64,000 bases of DNA from Gordonia sp. SID5947 (GTDB lineage: Bacteria > Actinomycetota > Actinomycetes > Mycobacteriales > Mycobacteriaceae), in assembly GCF_009862785.1 (NCBI RefSeq), contig NZ_WWHU01000001.1, positions 1-64,000 on the forward strand. The letters run 5' to 3'. This document shows positions 46,231-56,922 of this stretch, piece after piece. The position numbers and the translations under genes were made by a program. How positions within the stretch are numbered: position 1 is the stretch's first letter; each line of letters opens with the position of its first letter. A model generated the notes under the pieces. It did no database searches, had not been told where the DNA came from, and saw nothing but the letters and a program-made list of their open reading frames with translations.

Positions 46231-47052
46231 TCAGCCGGATCGCTTGCCGCCGTCGAGTGCGGCCAGGACCGTTTCGTGCAGCAAACCGTTGGTGGCGACG
46301 GCGCTGCCGCCGGCCGGTCCGGCGGTGCCGTCGAGTGCCGTGAACGTCCCGCCGGCCTCCCGCACCAGGATGTCGAGCGCAGCGAGGTCCCAGAGGGAGA
46401 CCTCCGGCTCTGCGGCGATGTCGACCGCACCCTCGGCGACCAGGCAATAGTTGAAGAAGTCGCCGTAGCCGCGGACCCGCCACACCTCGTCGGTGAGCGC
46501 GATGAACTCGTCGCGCACGCCACGCTCGGCCCAGCCCGTGAGACTCGAGAACGCGAGACTTGCCGACGACAGGTCTGTGACCGCCGAGACCGCCAGTCGG
46601 CGCGGCAGTTCCTCGCCGTCGAACACCGAGAACGCCCCGAGGCCCTCGGCCGCCCACCACCGTCGGCGCAAGGCAGGTGCCGACACCACACCGACGCGTG
46701 GGACACCGTCGACGAGAAGCGCGATCAGTGTCGCCCACACGGGGACGCCGCGCACGAAGTTCTTGGTGCCGTCGATGGGATCGACCGCCCATTGCCTGCC
46801 GGTGAGCAAGGCATCCCCGCCGAACTCCTCTCCGAGTACCGCGTCGTCGTGGCGGCGCGCCGAGAGTCGTTGGCGCACCATGGTCTCGCAGGCGAGGTCG
46901 GCGTCCGAGACGGGCGTGAGGTCGGGTTTGTCGTCGACGCGGAGGTCGACCGCACCGAACCGTTCCATCGTCAGGGCGTCAGCCGAGTCCGCGAGCGACA
47001 GCGCGAGTTCGAGATCGTCGGAGATCCCGGTGGGCCCGAGGTCGTGTGGCAT
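46231..47052 (-). CDS. hisN: Histidinol-phosphatase HisN (inositol-monophosphatase family)
   Basis: 273 aa. Mg2+-binding motifs are EEFGG and [15 protein letters not shown] (DPIDGT), followed by the C-terminal [15 protein letters not shown]. Resembles M. tuberculosis HisN (Rv3137), which removes phosphate from histidinol-phosphate in histidine synthesis. Assignment over other monophosphatases is by similarity and by nearby fadE23/24, which sit close to hisN in M. tuberculosis. Confidence 0.85.
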   Translation of the reverse strand: MPHDLGPTGISDDLELALSLADSADALTMERFGAVDLRVDDKPDLTPVSDADLACETMVRQRLSARRHDDAVLGEEFGGDALLTGRQWAVDPIDGTKNFVRGVPVWATLIALLVDGVPRVGVVSAPALRRRWWAAEGLGAFSVFDGEELPRRLAVSAVTDLSSASLAFSSLTGWAERGVRDEFIALTDEVWRVRGYGDFFNYCLVAEGAVDIAAEPEVSLWDLAALDILVREAGGTFTALDGTAGPAGGSAVATNGLLHETVLAALDGGKRSG

Positions 47053-47190
47053 GCGGGTCAGGTTAGCGCCACCGGTGCATCTGTCACCTCCGACATCGGC
47101 GATCTGGGGTCGGCGTTGGTCCTGGTGGCCGCCGGACCCGACCGTGCAGTACGTCGGATTTGCCCGACCGCCGACGGTATGGTGGGGCCC

Positions 47191-47589
47191 ATGTGGCTCG
47201 CGGTGGCGTTCAGTGCGATTTTGGCGGCTCTACTGGTGGCGGTGCTCATCCAGTGGCAGCGCGGGAGGAACCCGCGCCCCCTCGACTCGTCGAGAGCAGG
47301 CCAGTTCGTGCAGGGCACGCTGACCATCACCGGGGTGAGTGACCGGCCCGACCAGGGGGATGCGAAAGGCGAGCGGTACTGCACGGTGTCGGGCACGATC
47401 GTGGGACCGCAGACCGACCCCGCCGAGGTGTACGGCACTCTCGTGTTCGGCGAACGCGATTCGTGGCCCCAGATCGGCGCAGACCTCCCGGTGGTCTACA
47501 AGCCCGGCAAGGCGACGTCGACGTGGCGGTTCGGCGAGTTGCCGCCGATGGATGTGCCGCCGCCGCCCGGACAGGTCCCGCCCGCGTGA
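47191..47589 (+). CDS. Single-TM protein of unknown function
   Basis: 132 aa. One N-terminal transmembrane helix ([20 protein letters not shown]) is followed by a beta-rich domain with [12 protein letters not shown] and [11 protein letters not shown], and a Pro-rich tail. Not recognised. An in-frame ATG at 47179 could be the start. Divergent from hisN, upstream of prfB. Confidence 0.65.
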   Translation: MWLAVAFSAILAALLVAVLIQWQRGRNPRPLDSSRAGQFVQGTLTITGVSDRPDQGDAKGERYCTVSGTIVGPQTDPAEVYGTLVFGERDSWPQIGADLPVVYKPGKATSTWRFGELPPMDVPPPPGQVPPA

Positions 47590-47657
47590 ACTCCCGCGGC
47601 GAGACCTAGCGGACAGGGGCAGACCGGGACGGTTTTGCCCCGGTAGTCTTGATCACC

Positions 47658-48773
47658 GTGCATCCCGACGTAACCGCAGACCTCGAATCCATCGGCATCA
47701 CCTTGACCACGGTCGAGAAGGTGCTCGACCTCGACGAGTTGCGTCGTCGGATCGACGAGCTGGAGATGCAGGCCTCTGACCCGGAGCTCTGGAACAACCA
47801 GGAGCACGCGCAGAAGGTGACCAGCGAGCTGTCACACGCCCAGTCGGAGCTGCGCAAGGTGAGCGAACTGCGTCAACGCCTCGATGATCTCCCGGTCCAC
47901 TATGAACTCGCCGACGCCGAGGAGGGTGACGACAAGGTCGCCGCGCTGGCCGACGCCGATGCCGAGCGTGTCTCGCTGCGTGCCGACGTGGAGGCCATGG
48001 AGGTCAAGACCATGCTGGCCGGTGAGTACGACCAGCGCGATGCGCTCGTGAACATCCGCTCGGGTGCGGGCGGCGTGGATGCGGCGGACTGGGCGCAGAT
48101 GTTGATGCGCATGTACATCCGTTGGGCCGAGAAGCACAACTACGCGGTCGAGGTGTACGACACGTCCTACGCCGAGGAGGCGGGCATCAAGAGCGCGACC
48201 TTCACGGTGAAGGCGCCCTACATGTACGGGACGTTGTCGGTCGAGCAGGGCACCCACCGTCTGGTGCGGATCAGCCCGTTCGACAACCAGAGTCGCCGAC
48301 AGACCTCGTTCGCCGAGGTCGAGGTCCTGCCCGTGGTGGAGACCACCGACCACATCGACGTCGACGAGAACGACGTGAAGGTCGATGTGTACCGGTCGTC
48401 GGGCCCCGGCGGACAGTCGGTCAACACCACGGACTCCGCCGTCCGGCTGACGCACCTCCCGACCGGGATCGTCGTGACCTGTCAGAACGAGAAGAGCCAG
48501 CTGCAGAACAAGGCATCGGCAATGCGGGTCCTGCAGGCGAAGCTGCTCGAGCGCAAGCGCCAAGAGGAGCGGGCCGAACTCGATGCGCTGAAGGGCGACG
48601 GCGGTTCGAGCTGGGGCAATCAGATGCGGTCGTACGTCCTGCACCCGTATCAGATGGTCAAGGACCTGCGGACCAACGTGGAGGACAACAACCCGACCGC
48701 CGTCATCGACGGGGACATCGACAAGTTCATCGAAGCCGGAATCCGTTGGCGGATGGCCGCGGCCGATGCATGA
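47658..48773 (+). CDS. prfB: Peptide chain release factor 2
   Basis: 371 aa. The peptidyl-tRNA hydrolysis motif GGQ ([14 protein letters not shown]) and the SPF stop-recognition tripeptide (RISPFDNQ) identify RF2, which reads UGA and UAA. There is no in-frame UGA or shift signal near codon 25, so the autoregulatory frameshift of E. coli prfB is absent, as is usual in actinobacteria. GTG start 47658; TTG 47649 also in frame. mscS overlaps its end by 8 bases. Confidence 0.96.
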   Translation: MHPDVTADLESIGITLTTVEKVLDLDELRRRIDELEMQASDPELWNNQEHAQKVTSELSHAQSELRKVSELRQRLDDLPVHYELADAEEGDDKVAALADADAERVSLRADVEAMEVKTMLAGEYDQRDALVNIRSGAGGVDAADWAQMLMRMYIRWAEKHNYAVEVYDTSYAEEAGIKSATFTVKAPYMYGTLSVEQGTHRLVRISPFDNQSRRQTSFAEVEVLPVVETTDHIDVDENDVKVDVYRSSGPGGQSVNTTDSAVRLTHLPTGIVVTCQNEKSQLQNKASAMRVLQAKLLERKRQEERAELDALKGDGGSSWGNQMRSYVLHPYQMVKDLRTNVEDNNPTAVIDGDIDKFIEAGIRWRMAAADA

Positions 48774-49721
48774 TCTGACGCCGCTCGCGTTCGCCGATGG
48801 CGCGACGGCGTCGGTGCTCGGGCGGTTCTACGTCTGGGCGGCCACCGACGGACTCAAGATCCTCATCTGGATCCTCGGGGCCTCCTGGTCATCCGACTCA
48901 TCCGATGGTCGGCGGACAAGTACGCGGCGCGGGCCGAGTCGCAGTTCCACAACAGCGACCTCATCGTCCAGACCGAGGATTCCAAACATCGCCGGGCGCT
49001 CGTGGACGTGGTCGCGTGGACCCTGATCGTGATCGTGGTGATCGTGGTGATCCTCCGGATCTTCGTGGTCTTCAACATCCCGATCACCGGACTCGCGGGT
49101 CCCGGCGCCGTCATCGGCGCGGCCCTCGGTTTCGGCGCGCAGCGCGTCGTGCAGGACATCCTCGCGGGATTCTTCGTGGTGGCCGAAAAACAGTATGGCT
49201 ACGGCGACGTGGTCAGCCTGACGGTCACCGGCAGCACGCTCGCCGAGGGCACGGTCGAAGACGTCAGCCTGCGCATGACCAAGCTGCGCACCAGCGAGGG
49301 CGAGGTGATCACGGTCCCGAACGGCCAGATCATCAAGGCGACCAACCTCTCCAAGGACTGGGCGCGTGCCGTGGTGGACGTGCCGGTTCCGTCCGAGGCC
49401 GACATCGCGAAGGTCAACGAGACACTGGATCGGGTGGGCGTCGACTTCTACGCAGAGAAGCGCTGGCACGACCTCATGCTCGACCCGCCCTCGCCACTCG
49501 GCGTCACCAGCCTCGAACTCGATTCGATCACCGTGCGGATGGTCGCTCGCACACTTCCTGGCAAGCAGTTCGACATCAGTCGTGCCCTTCGCGTGAGCAT
49601 CGTGCGGGCACTGGCCCGCGAGGGCATCACGGTGGCGCCCGGACGCGAGGTGGAGGCGGCGAGCGGCCCGCCGGCAGCGTTGGCCGACGAGGTCGGGAAG
49701 GCGAAGCATCGTGACGAATGA
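48766..49721 (+). pseudogene. Small-conductance mechanosensitive channel (MscS family), one frameshift
   Basis: Repaired length about 318 aa, with two to three N-terminal helices, the pore helix GAVIGAALGFGAQRVVQDILAG (Gly/Ala packing typical of MscS TM3) and the cytoplasmic beta domain VTVPNGQIIKATNLSKDWAR. One C is missing near 48881 (ggggcctcctgg), so the deposited first frame ends at 49026. M. tuberculosis Rv3104c occupies the same place between prfB and ftsE. Confidence 0.87.
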
Positions 49722-50175
49722 GCACGACGGGCAAGACACGCAGGACGAGGACGGGCCTCGCGCACCACGCGACTGGCGACACGTCTACAAGACCCGGATG
49801 CGGACGAGTACGGCCATCCTGCTCGTCGCCTTCCTCGGCTCGGTTGTGCTCTACGGCTACACGTCGCAGCGCTACGGAGTGGTCGCCCCGCCCGCACCGC
49901 AGCCGGCACGCACGACGCAGTCGAGCACCACGACCACGGAGACACCGAAGCCCTCGTCGACCATGAGGTCGACGTCGTCGTCGACCTCGACCGCCGAATC
50001 GACGACCACCACGGAAGACGAGACCGGCCCCAACGGCGACACCGGCGGTGACCAGACGGGTCAGCAAGAAGGCACGACGACGGAGGAGACCGTCCCCGGG
50101 CTGCCCGGCGTGAGACTGCCGAATTTCGGCAACGCACCTCAGCCGGGCGAGCAGAGCTCGGTGCCGCAACGGTGA
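49711..50175 (+). CDS. Membrane-anchored Ser/Thr-rich protein (Rv3103c-like)
   Basis: 154 aa. A charged N-terminus precedes one transmembrane helix (about residues 35-52), then a long low-complexity Thr/Ser/Pro/Glu stretch and a Gly/Pro tail. Between mscS and ftsE, as the proline-rich Rv3103c in M. tuberculosis. A role with FtsEX in the envelope is possible but not shown. Start codon GTG at 49711 overlaps the mscS end. Confidence 0.72.
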   Translation: MTNEHDGQDTQDEDGPRAPRDWRHVYKTRMRTSTAILLVAFLGSVVLYGYTSQRYGVVAPPAPQPARTTQSSTTTTETPKPSSTMRSTSSSTSTAESTTTTEDETGPNGDTGGDQTGQQEGTTTEETVPGLPGVRLPNFGNAPQPGEQSSVPQR

Positions 50176-50247
50176 TCGGTGCGGCCGAGTCGTCGGCGAC
50201 ACGGACCTGAGCGAGCCTCTCAGGGCACGCCGTTACACTGGCTTCTC

Positions 50248-50934
50248 GTGATCACGCTGGAGAACGTCACGATGAAGTACAAGGCTTCCAGCCGACCCGC
50301 CCTGTCCGATCTCAGTCTCGAGGTCGACAAGGGTGAGTTCGCGTTCCTGATCGGTCCGTCGGGCTCGGGCAAGTCCACGTTTTTCCGTCTGCTGCTCAAA
50401 GAGGACAAGCCGACGTCGGGCCAGGTTTATGTGGGCGACTTCCACGTCAACACACTCAAGGCGCGTGCGGTCCCGAAGCTGCGCCAGTCGATCGGCTGCG
50501 TGTTCCAGGACTTCCGTCTGCTGCAGCAGAAGTCGGTCGCGGACAACGTCGCCTTTGCGCTCGAGGTCATCGGCAAGCCACCGTCGACGATCCGCCGGGT
50601 GGTGCCGGAGGTCCTCGACTACGTGGGCTTGAGCGGGAAGGCCGACCGCATGCCCAACGAACTCTCCGGTGGCGAGATGCAGCGCGTCGCGATTGCCCGG
50701 GCGATCGTCAATCGACCGCTGGTCCTGCTCGCCGATGAGCCGACCGGAAACCTGGACCCGGAGACGAGCGAGGAGATCGTCGACGTGCTCGACCGGGTGA
50801 ACAGGCGCGGCACGACGGTGGTGATGGCAACCCACGACCGCCACATCGTCGACGCAATGCGCCGGCGCGTGCTCGAGTTCGACAACGGCCGCCTGGTCCG
50901 CAATGACCCGCAAGGGGTGTACGGCATCGGTTGA
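50248..50934 (+). CDS. ftsE: Cell division ATP-binding protein FtsE
   Basis: 228 aa ABC ATPase of the FtsEX complex that activates septal peptidoglycan hydrolases. Walker [10 protein letters not shown], signature [14 protein letters not shown], Walker [12 protein letters not shown] and an H-loop ATHDR are all intact. GTG start at 50248 ([10 protein letters not shown]). 90 bp before ftsX. Confidence 0.96.
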   Translation: MITLENVTMKYKASSRPALSDLSLEVDKGEFAFLIGPSGSGKSTFFRLLLKEDKPTSGQVYVGDFHVNTLKARAVPKLRQSIGCVFQDFRLLQQKSVADNVAFALEVIGKPPSTIRRVVPEVLDYVGLSGKADRMPNELSGGEMQRVAIARAIVNRPLVLLADEPTGNLDPETSEEIVDVLDRVNRRGTTVVMATHDRHIVDAMRRRVLEFDNGRLVRNDPQGVYGIG

Positions 50935-51024
50935 GCCGATCCGCCCGCAACCCGCCCGTGACACGACCGCCGGAGGGACCAGAACCCCTTCCGCCCTCGA
51001 TCCCCGTAAGGACTGCGCACTCCC

Positions 51025-51932
51025 ATGCGAGCGAACTTCATCATCAGTGAGGTCCTCAACGGTCTCCGCCGCAATGTGACCATGACGATCGCGATGATCC
51101 TGACCACGGCGATCACCCTCGGCATGTTCGGTGGCGGACTGTTGGTGATCCAGATGGCCGACAAGAGTCAGAAGATCTTCCTCGACCGGGTGGAGATGCA
51201 GTTCTTCATCAACGACGCGGTCTCCGAAGCGGATCCGAACTGTCAGAAGGCGCCGTGTTCGGTCCTGCGCACCGAGATCCAGAACCAACCCGGGGTCGGC
51301 TCGGTGACGTTCATCGATCGCAAGGAGGCGTTCGAGGCGGCCAAGCAGACGTTCAAGGACAACCCGGACATCGCCGACAACATCCGCGAAGGCACCATCC
51401 CGGCATCGCTGAAGGTCCGGATGTCCGACCCCGAGCAGTTCGGACCGGTGCTCGACGAGTTCAAGGACCGCAAGGATCTCGGCGTTGACGGTGCCCTCGA
51501 CCAACGTGAGTTGGTGAAGCGAATATTCAGCGTGCTCGACGGCACCCGCAACGCGGCGTTCGCCGTTGCGCTCGTGCTTGCACTCGCGGCGATCCTGCTG
51601 ATCGTGAACACGGTGCAGGTGGCGGCGTTCACCCGTCGGACGGAGGTGTCGATCATGCGGTTGGTGGGCGCCACCCGGTGGTACACGCAGTTGCCGTTCC
51701 TGCTCGAGGCGGTGGTCGCGGCCCTTGTCGGCGCGTTCCTCGCCATCGGTGGACTGTTCACGGCGAAGGTCCTCTTCTTCGACAAGGCGTTGGCCGATCT
51801 GTACGGTGTCAACATCCTGGCGCGCATCGGGGTCTCTGACGTGCTGTTCGTGTCCCCGTGGTTGATCCTGGGGGAATTCTGTTGGCAGGTGTCACCGCGT
51901 ATGTCACGCTCCGTGTGTACGTCCGCGAGTAG
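51025..51932 (+). CDS. ftsX: Cell division protein FtsX, C-terminus frameshifted
   Basis: Membrane partner of FtsE. TM1 at residues 20-42, an extracellular domain with the paired cysteines NCQKAPC, then three more helices and the [24 protein letters not shown] block. One G is missing in the run near 51869. The family end ([20 protein letters not shown]) is restored with it and stops at 51932; without it the frame runs to 51969 with an unrelated tail. Probably sequence error. Confidence 0.9.
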
Positions 51933-51970
51933 CGTCGGTCGATGGCCGCAAGGCGGAAAAGAGGAGTGAC

Positions 51971-52444
51971 GTGGTGAAGGAGAAGGGCCGTACGGTCATC
52001 GCGACGAACCGTAAGGCGCGCTACAACTACGCCATCCTCGACACCTACGAGGCCGGTATCGCACTGCTGGGTACCGAGGTCAAGAGCCTGCGGGACGGCA
52101 AGGCATCTCTGGTCGACGCCTTCGCGACCGTCGATGACGGCGAGATCTGGTTGCGCGCTCTGCACATCCCCGAATACGGCAGCGGGTCGTGGACCAACCA
52201 TGCGCCGCGTCGCAACCGGAAACTCTTGTTGCACAGGCGGGAGATCGACAACCTGATCGGCAAGATCCGAGACGGAAACCTCACCTTGGTCCCGTTGTCG
52301 ATGTATTTCAGCGACGGCAAGGTCAAGGTGGAACTCGCGCTCGCACGGGGTAAGCAGGCGCACGACAAGCGGCAGGACATCGCGAAGCGGACCGCGCAGC
52401 GTGAGGTGGCCCGCGAGATTGGTCGTCGCGTCAAGGGGATGTGA
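51971..52444 (+). CDS. smpB: SsrA-binding protein SmpB
   Basis: 157 aa. OB-fold with [18 protein letters not shown] and [18 protein letters not shown], then the tmRNA-binding [22 protein letters not shown] and a basic C-terminal tail. Binds tmRNA (ssrA), encoded 1.4 kb downstream, in trans-translation. GTG start (GTG 51974 also possible). Confidence 0.95.
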   Translation: MVKEKGRTVIATNRKARYNYAILDTYEAGIALLGTEVKSLRDGKASLVDAFATVDDGEIWLRALHIPEYGSGSWTNHAPRRNRKLLLHRREIDNLIGKIRDGNLTLVPLSMYFSDGKVKVELALARGKQAHDKRQDIAKRTAQREVAREIGRRVKGM

Positions 52445-52448
52445 TCGG

Positions 52449-53725
52449 GTGCCGACACCTCGTGCGCGGTCGAACCGTTACCGGCTTCTCGGCGTCGTGG
52501 CCGTCGGTTTGGTGGTGCTGGTCTCGGCCTGTACCCCGGATCCGCCGGGCCGGATCGGCGGTGACGGCGTCGCCGTCGCCGATCTCCCCGCAACTCCGCC
52601 GATGGGGTGGAACAGTTGGAACACCTTCGGCTGCAAGATCACCGAGCAGATCGTGCGGGCGCAGGCCGACGCCCTCGTGTCGTCGGGACTGCGCGACGCC
52701 GGTTATCGATATGTGGTGGTGGACGATTGCTGGGCGGCCGATCGACGCGCCGCCGACGGCTCGCTGCAGGCCGACCCGGTCCGATTTCCGTCCGGGATGG
52801 CGGCACTGGGCGCCTATCTGCACCAGCGCGGACTGAAGTTCGGAATCTACTCGGGTGCAAGCGAACAGACCTGCACTCAGTTCCAAGGTGCGTACCCGGG
52901 GTCGACCGGGAGTCGCGGGCACGAAGCGCAGGATGCGCGGAGCTTCGCCGACTGGCAGGTCGATTATCTGAAATACGACTGGTGCTCAAGCGATTCCGAT
53001 CACGATCACCAGGTCGAGGCGTTCACCGCGATGCGGGACGGCATTCGCGACACGGGCCGGCCCATCCTGTACAGCATCAATCCCAACAGCGGTGTGAGCG
53101 GATCGGTACCGGGCGCTCGCTACGACTGGGGCGGGGTGGCGACGATGACGCGCGTCACCAACGACATCACGCCACAATGGTCCACGGACACCGGGTCATC
53201 GGGATCTCAAGGCGTCACCGACATCGTCGATGCGGTGGCACCCTTGGCGGCCAGGGTGCGACCGTCGTCGTACAACGATCCGGACATGCTGGTCGTGGGT
53301 CTCGACGGCAAGCCGGGTCTGACAGTCGCCGAGCAGCGGACCCAGATGTCCATGTGGGCCATGATGGCCGCGCCCCTCATGGCGGGTAACGATCTCACGC
53401 GGATGACCCGGCAACGGTCGACATCCTGCGGAACCGATCGATACTCGCAATCGATCAGGACCAGCGCGTCAGTGCCGGCGCCCCGGTCGACAACGATCCG
53501 GAGATCTGGGCCCGGGCGATCGGGGAGAAGGGCATCGTCGTGTCGTTGACCAATCGGCAGGGCCATCCCCGCCGGATGTCGGTGCCGCTGACGAGCCTGG
53601 GGTTGGTGGGCGACAAGACCGTGAGTGCGGTCGACGCGTGGACCGGAAAGCGATACCGGGCGTCGGGCGGCCGCCTCAGCGCCGACGTCGGGGTCCACGA
53701 CACGGTCGTGCTCCAGATCAGTTGA
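52449..53725 (+). pseudogene. Secreted lipoprotein alpha-galactosidase, GH27, one frameshift
   Basis: A lipoprotein signal (hydrophobic stretch LLGVVAVGLVVLVSAC, lipobox cysteine near residue 28) is followed by a GH27 catalytic domain: PPMGWNSWNTFGC, VVDDCW, LKYDWC (nucleophile aspartate), and SYNDPDML (acid/base aspartate), with a beta-sandwich C-terminal domain. Repaired length about 425 aa. One C is missing near 53413 (gacccggcaacgg). Substrate probably alpha-galactosides, or beta-L-arabinopyranosides as for some GH27 members. Located between smpB and ssrA. Confidence 0.87.
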
Positions 53726-53820
53726 CCCTGTCGACGGGCCACCGCGCATACCCGGATGATTTCGTCGCCGGGCGTTGTTAGACTGAAGTGCTCACCGAGA
53801 AATCGGTGGGTTCCTGTCTC

Positions 53821-54188
53821 GGGGCTGATCGGTTTCGACTGCGTGCGTCGAGGTAGGGGAAGCGTGTCGGTGCAGGCTAGAGACCACCGTAAGCGTCGTA
53901 GCAACCAATTAAGCGCCGATAAGAATCAGCGCGACTACGCCCTCGCTGCCTGACAGCGACGGCTAGTCTGTCGGCCCGGGTCTGCTCCCAGCCCGGGTCC
54001 CGGCATCATCTCAGGGAGCTCACCGTTGTCGTCGGTCGCGGACGGCAGCGGGACAACAAACAGCGACTGGGATCGTCATCCTGGCTTGTTCGCGTGACCA
54101 GGAGATCCGAGTAGAGGCATAGCGGACTGCACACGGAGAAGCCCTACTGAAGCGACGGAGGACCCGGGTTCAATTCCCGGCAGCTCCA
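53821..54188 (+). ncRNA. ssrA: Transfer-messenger RNA (tmRNA)
   Basis: Starts ggggctgatcggtttcgac and ends ggttcaattcccggcagctcca, so 5' GGGGCTG pairs with CAGCTCC in the tRNA-like acceptor. The tag ORF (53915-53953) encodes ADKNQRDYALAA then TGA, very like the mycobacterial tag. About 368 nt; the terminal CCA is not encoded in full. A 6-bp hairpin (caccga/tcggtg) lies in the precursor just upstream. Rescues stalled ribosomes with SmpB. Confidence 0.97.
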
Positions 54189-54192
54189 CATC

Positions 54193-54236
54193 GACAGCGG
54201 CCCCTGACCCGGATCACCGGGTCAGGGGCCGCTGTC
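54193..54236 (+). terminator. Perfect hairpin after ssrA
   Basis: 20-bp stem gacagcggcc... / ...ggccgctgtc around the loop atca, with stop-like sequence cattc next. Follows the tmRNA 3' end by 4 nt. Confidence 0.9.
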
Positions 54237-54384
54237 ATTCCGGGTCAGGCGATCCGGACGAATCGGCGAGCCCTTTCTGACCACAGGCGTCTTCGGATAG
54301 CCTGGCGGTCACGATCGGGTCGGTCGAGGCGTACGCGGGGGCGGACGTGTGACCGGCGAGAAGCGAGTCAGGGGAGGAACGCAG

Positions 54385-56181
54385 ATGGCGGCAGCAACGG
54401 AGAACCGAGACCACATCGAGGTGACCGGGGGAGACATCCTCCGCGGCCTGCGCGGGATCGGCAAAGACTGGCGCATTCTCGCGGGCGTCGTCCCGAACAT
54501 GATCCCGCGCCCGCTCACCCGCACCGAATCGGTCGGTAAGACGTTCCAGGAGGCGGCGGCGAAGTACTCCGACCGTCCCTTCCTGCGGTTCCATGGCGAA
54601 TCGATGACCTATCGCGAGTGCAATGCCCAGGTCAACCGGTTCGCGGCATTTCTCGCCGACCGTGGCATCGGCCGCGGTGACGTGGTCGCGATCCTGGCGA
54701 AGAACCATCCCGACGTGGTGCTGTGCATGTTGGCGACCGTCAAGCTCGGTGCGATCGCCGGCATGATCAACTACCACCAGCGCGGCAATGTGCTCCAGCA
54801 CAGCCTCGGCCTCATCGATGCGAAGATCCTCCTGGTGCAACCGGGACTCGAAGAAGCTGTCGAATCGGTGCCGGCCACTGCGCTCCCGTCCGCGATCGTT
54901 GACTTCGATGATCTGAAGAAGCAGAGCGCACTCTTCGGTCCGACCGACCCGGCAGTGACCGACACGGTCCAGGCCGGGGAGACGGCGTACTACATCTTCA
55001 CGTCCGGCACGACGGGATATCCCAAGGCCAGCAAGATGAGTCATCATCGTTGGCATGTCGCGATGCACGGTATCGGGGGCATGGGCGTGCGCCTGCGTCC
55101 GGAGGACACCATGTACGCGGCGCTGCCGTTCTATCACAACAACGCACTGACGATCTCCGTCTCGGCCGCAATTCGTGCGGGCGCCTGCGTCGCGGTGGGA
55201 GAGCAGTTCTCCGCATCCGGATTCTGGGACGACATCATCCTGAACAAGGCAACAGCGTTCTGCTACATCGGCGAATTGTGCCGTTATCTGCTCGCTCAGC
55301 CGGAAAAGCCCACCGACCGAACGCACTCCGTCCGCGTCATGGTCGGAAACGGTCTGCGGCCAGAGATCTGGGACGAGTTCACCGAGCGATTCGGTATCGA
55401 CCGGGTCGCCGAGCTCTACGCGGCCAGTGAAGGAAACATCGGCTTCGTCAACCTGCTGGGGATTCCGAAGTCGGCCGGTTTCAGTCCGCTCACATACGCG
55501 ATCGTCGAGTTCGACGAGGAGAGCGGGGAGCCGCGTCGCGACGGCGATGGCCGGGTGATCCCGGTGGGCAAGCACGGTACCGGCCTCCTGCTCGGGGAGA
55601 TCAACGAGCGGGCCCATTTCGACGGATACACCGATCCGAAGGCATCCGAGAAGAAGGTCGTCGGCGACGCGGTGAAGCCAGGCGACCGCTGGTTCAACAC
55701 CGGGGACGTGGTGCACGACCAGGGATTCGGCCATATCGCCTTTGTCGATCGGATCGGAGACACCTTCCGGTGGAAGGGTGAGAACGTGGCGACGACGGAA
55801 GTCGAGGCGGCGCTCGACTCCTGTGACCTCGTCGATCAGTCTGTGGTGTTCGGCGTCGGCGTGCCGGGCGCGGACGGTAAGGCGGGCATGGCCGCGGTTC
55901 TCCTCGCCGACGGCGCCCGATTCGATCCGGATGCGCTCGCCGAACATGTGCGGGAGACGTTGCCGCGCTACGCGATCCCGCTGTTCATCCGGATCGTCGA
56001 TCACCTCGAACACACCTCGACGTTCAAGAACGTCCGGACCGGTCTGCGCAACGAGGGCTACACCGACACGGGGGACGATCCGGTGTTCGTCCTGCGCGGT
56101 AACCCCGCCACCTATGAGCCCTACCGGCGTGAGTACCTCGACGACGTGATCGCCTCGGCGGGGGCCAAGGTCTCGTCGTGA
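54385..56181 (+). CDS. fadD6: Long-chain acyl-CoA synthetase, FATP/FadD6-like
   Basis: 598 aa ANL ligase of the very-long-chain/FATP branch. P-loop YIFTSGTTGYPKASK, YAASEGN, GDVV and DRIGDTFRWKGENVATTEVE, with LEHTSTFK at the lysine end. Similar to M. tuberculosis FadD6 (Rv1206). Activates long-chain fatty acids with ATP and CoA, possibly coupled to uptake. ATG 54385 behind ggggaggaac preferred over GTG 54349. Confidence 0.88.
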   Translation: MAAATENRDHIEVTGGDILRGLRGIGKDWRILAGVVPNMIPRPLTRTESVGKTFQEAAAKYSDRPFLRFHGESMTYRECNAQVNRFAAFLADRGIGRGDVVAILAKNHPDVVLCMLATVKLGAIAGMINYHQRGNVLQHSLGLIDAKILLVQPGLEEAVESVPATALPSAIVDFDDLKKQSALFGPTDPAVTDTVQAGETAYYIFTSGTTGYPKASKMSHHRWHVAMHGIGGMGVRLRPEDTMYAALPFYHNNALTISVSAAIRAGACVAVGEQFSASGFWDDIILNKATAFCYIGELCRYLLAQPEKPTDRTHSVRVMVGNGLRPEIWDEFTERFGIDRVAELYAASEGNIGFVNLLGIPKSAGFSPLTYAIVEFDEESGEPRRDGDGRVIPVGKHGTGLLLGEINERAHFDGYTDPKASEKKVVGDAVKPGDRWFNTGDVVHDQGFGHIAFVDRIGDTFRWKGENVATTEVEAALDSCDLVDQSVVFGVGVPGADGKAGMAAVLLADGARFDPDALAEHVRETLPRYAIPLFIRIVDHLEHTSTFKNVRTGLRNEGYTDTGDDPVFVLRGNPATYEPYRREYLDDVIASAGAKVSS

Positions 56182-56828
56182 CCTGAGGCCGGGGCCTGCT
56201 CCCGGGCCCGGGCGAGGGCCGCGCCGACGAAATCGAGCGCGGCACGCTGCCACAACCGGATGTGATCGAGCATGGCGTGATCGCCGCCGGGCACCGGGAC
56301 GTAGGAGGCGTCCACACCGCGGGCGACCAGTTCGCGTACCCCCTTCTCGGTGCGGCGCGGGAATGTGCGCTCGTCGGCGGTCCCGTGGATCGCCACCACC
56401 CGCACCCCGGCATGGATGACGCGCCAGTCCGCGTACTGCCACCACGGTGCGAGGGCGAGAAGTCCGACGACCCGGGGGTCGGCCGCGAGCTGGGCACCCA
56501 CCCGGCCGCCCATGGAGTGACCGATCAGCACGACCGGCACACCCGGGTGGGTTCTCTCGAGGTCGTCGAGTGCTGCACGGGCGTAAGGCATCGGACTGGC
56601 TTGCGCGCCGTTCCAGCCGTACACGCGGTAGCGCACCTGCCGCACGGTCACCGATCTGCCGAAGCGTGCGCGGATCGACCAGGTGAACGGATACATCCGC
56701 AGCGCCGACGCCTGCCGGGCGCTGAACGGCCGGTAGCTGGAATCCGTGCCGCCCGGCAACACCAGGACGAGCAGCTCGGGCGAGGCGAGATCGGTCGCGG
56801 CAGGGGCCGGCAGTCGTACGAATCTCAC
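56121..56828 (-). CDS. Alpha/beta hydrolase (dienelactone-hydrolase-like)
   Basis: 235 aa. LVLPGGTDSS oxyanion loop, nucleophile elbow IGHSMGGRV, then HGTADERT and GGDHAMLDH for the acid and histidine. Substrate unknown. Its last 60 bases overlap the end of the convergent fadD6-like gene. GTG start at 56828. Confidence 0.82.
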   Translation of the reverse strand: MRFVRLPAPAATDLASPELLVLVLPGGTDSSYRPFSARQASALRMYPFTWSIRARFGRSVTVRQVRYRVYGWNGAQASPMPYARAALDDLERTHPGVPVVLIGHSMGGRVGAQLAADPRVVGLLALAPWWQYADWRVIHAGVRVVAIHGTADERTFPRRTEKGVRELVARGVDASYVPVPGGDHAMLDHIRLWQRAALDFVGAALARAREQAPASGHDETLAPAEAITSSRYSRR

Positions 56829-56922
56829 GCGGGCCTCCGTCGGTCTTCTCGGTCAGCGTTCACGCTAACGGTTCGTCGCCAGTCACCGACCGGATCGGTG
56901 CCACGATGGCAGAATTGCCGCC

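Noticed and set aside
47649..47760. Programmed +1 frameshift in prfB
   Set aside because: The reading frame is continuous from the start with no early in-frame UGA, so the E. coli mechanism does not apply.
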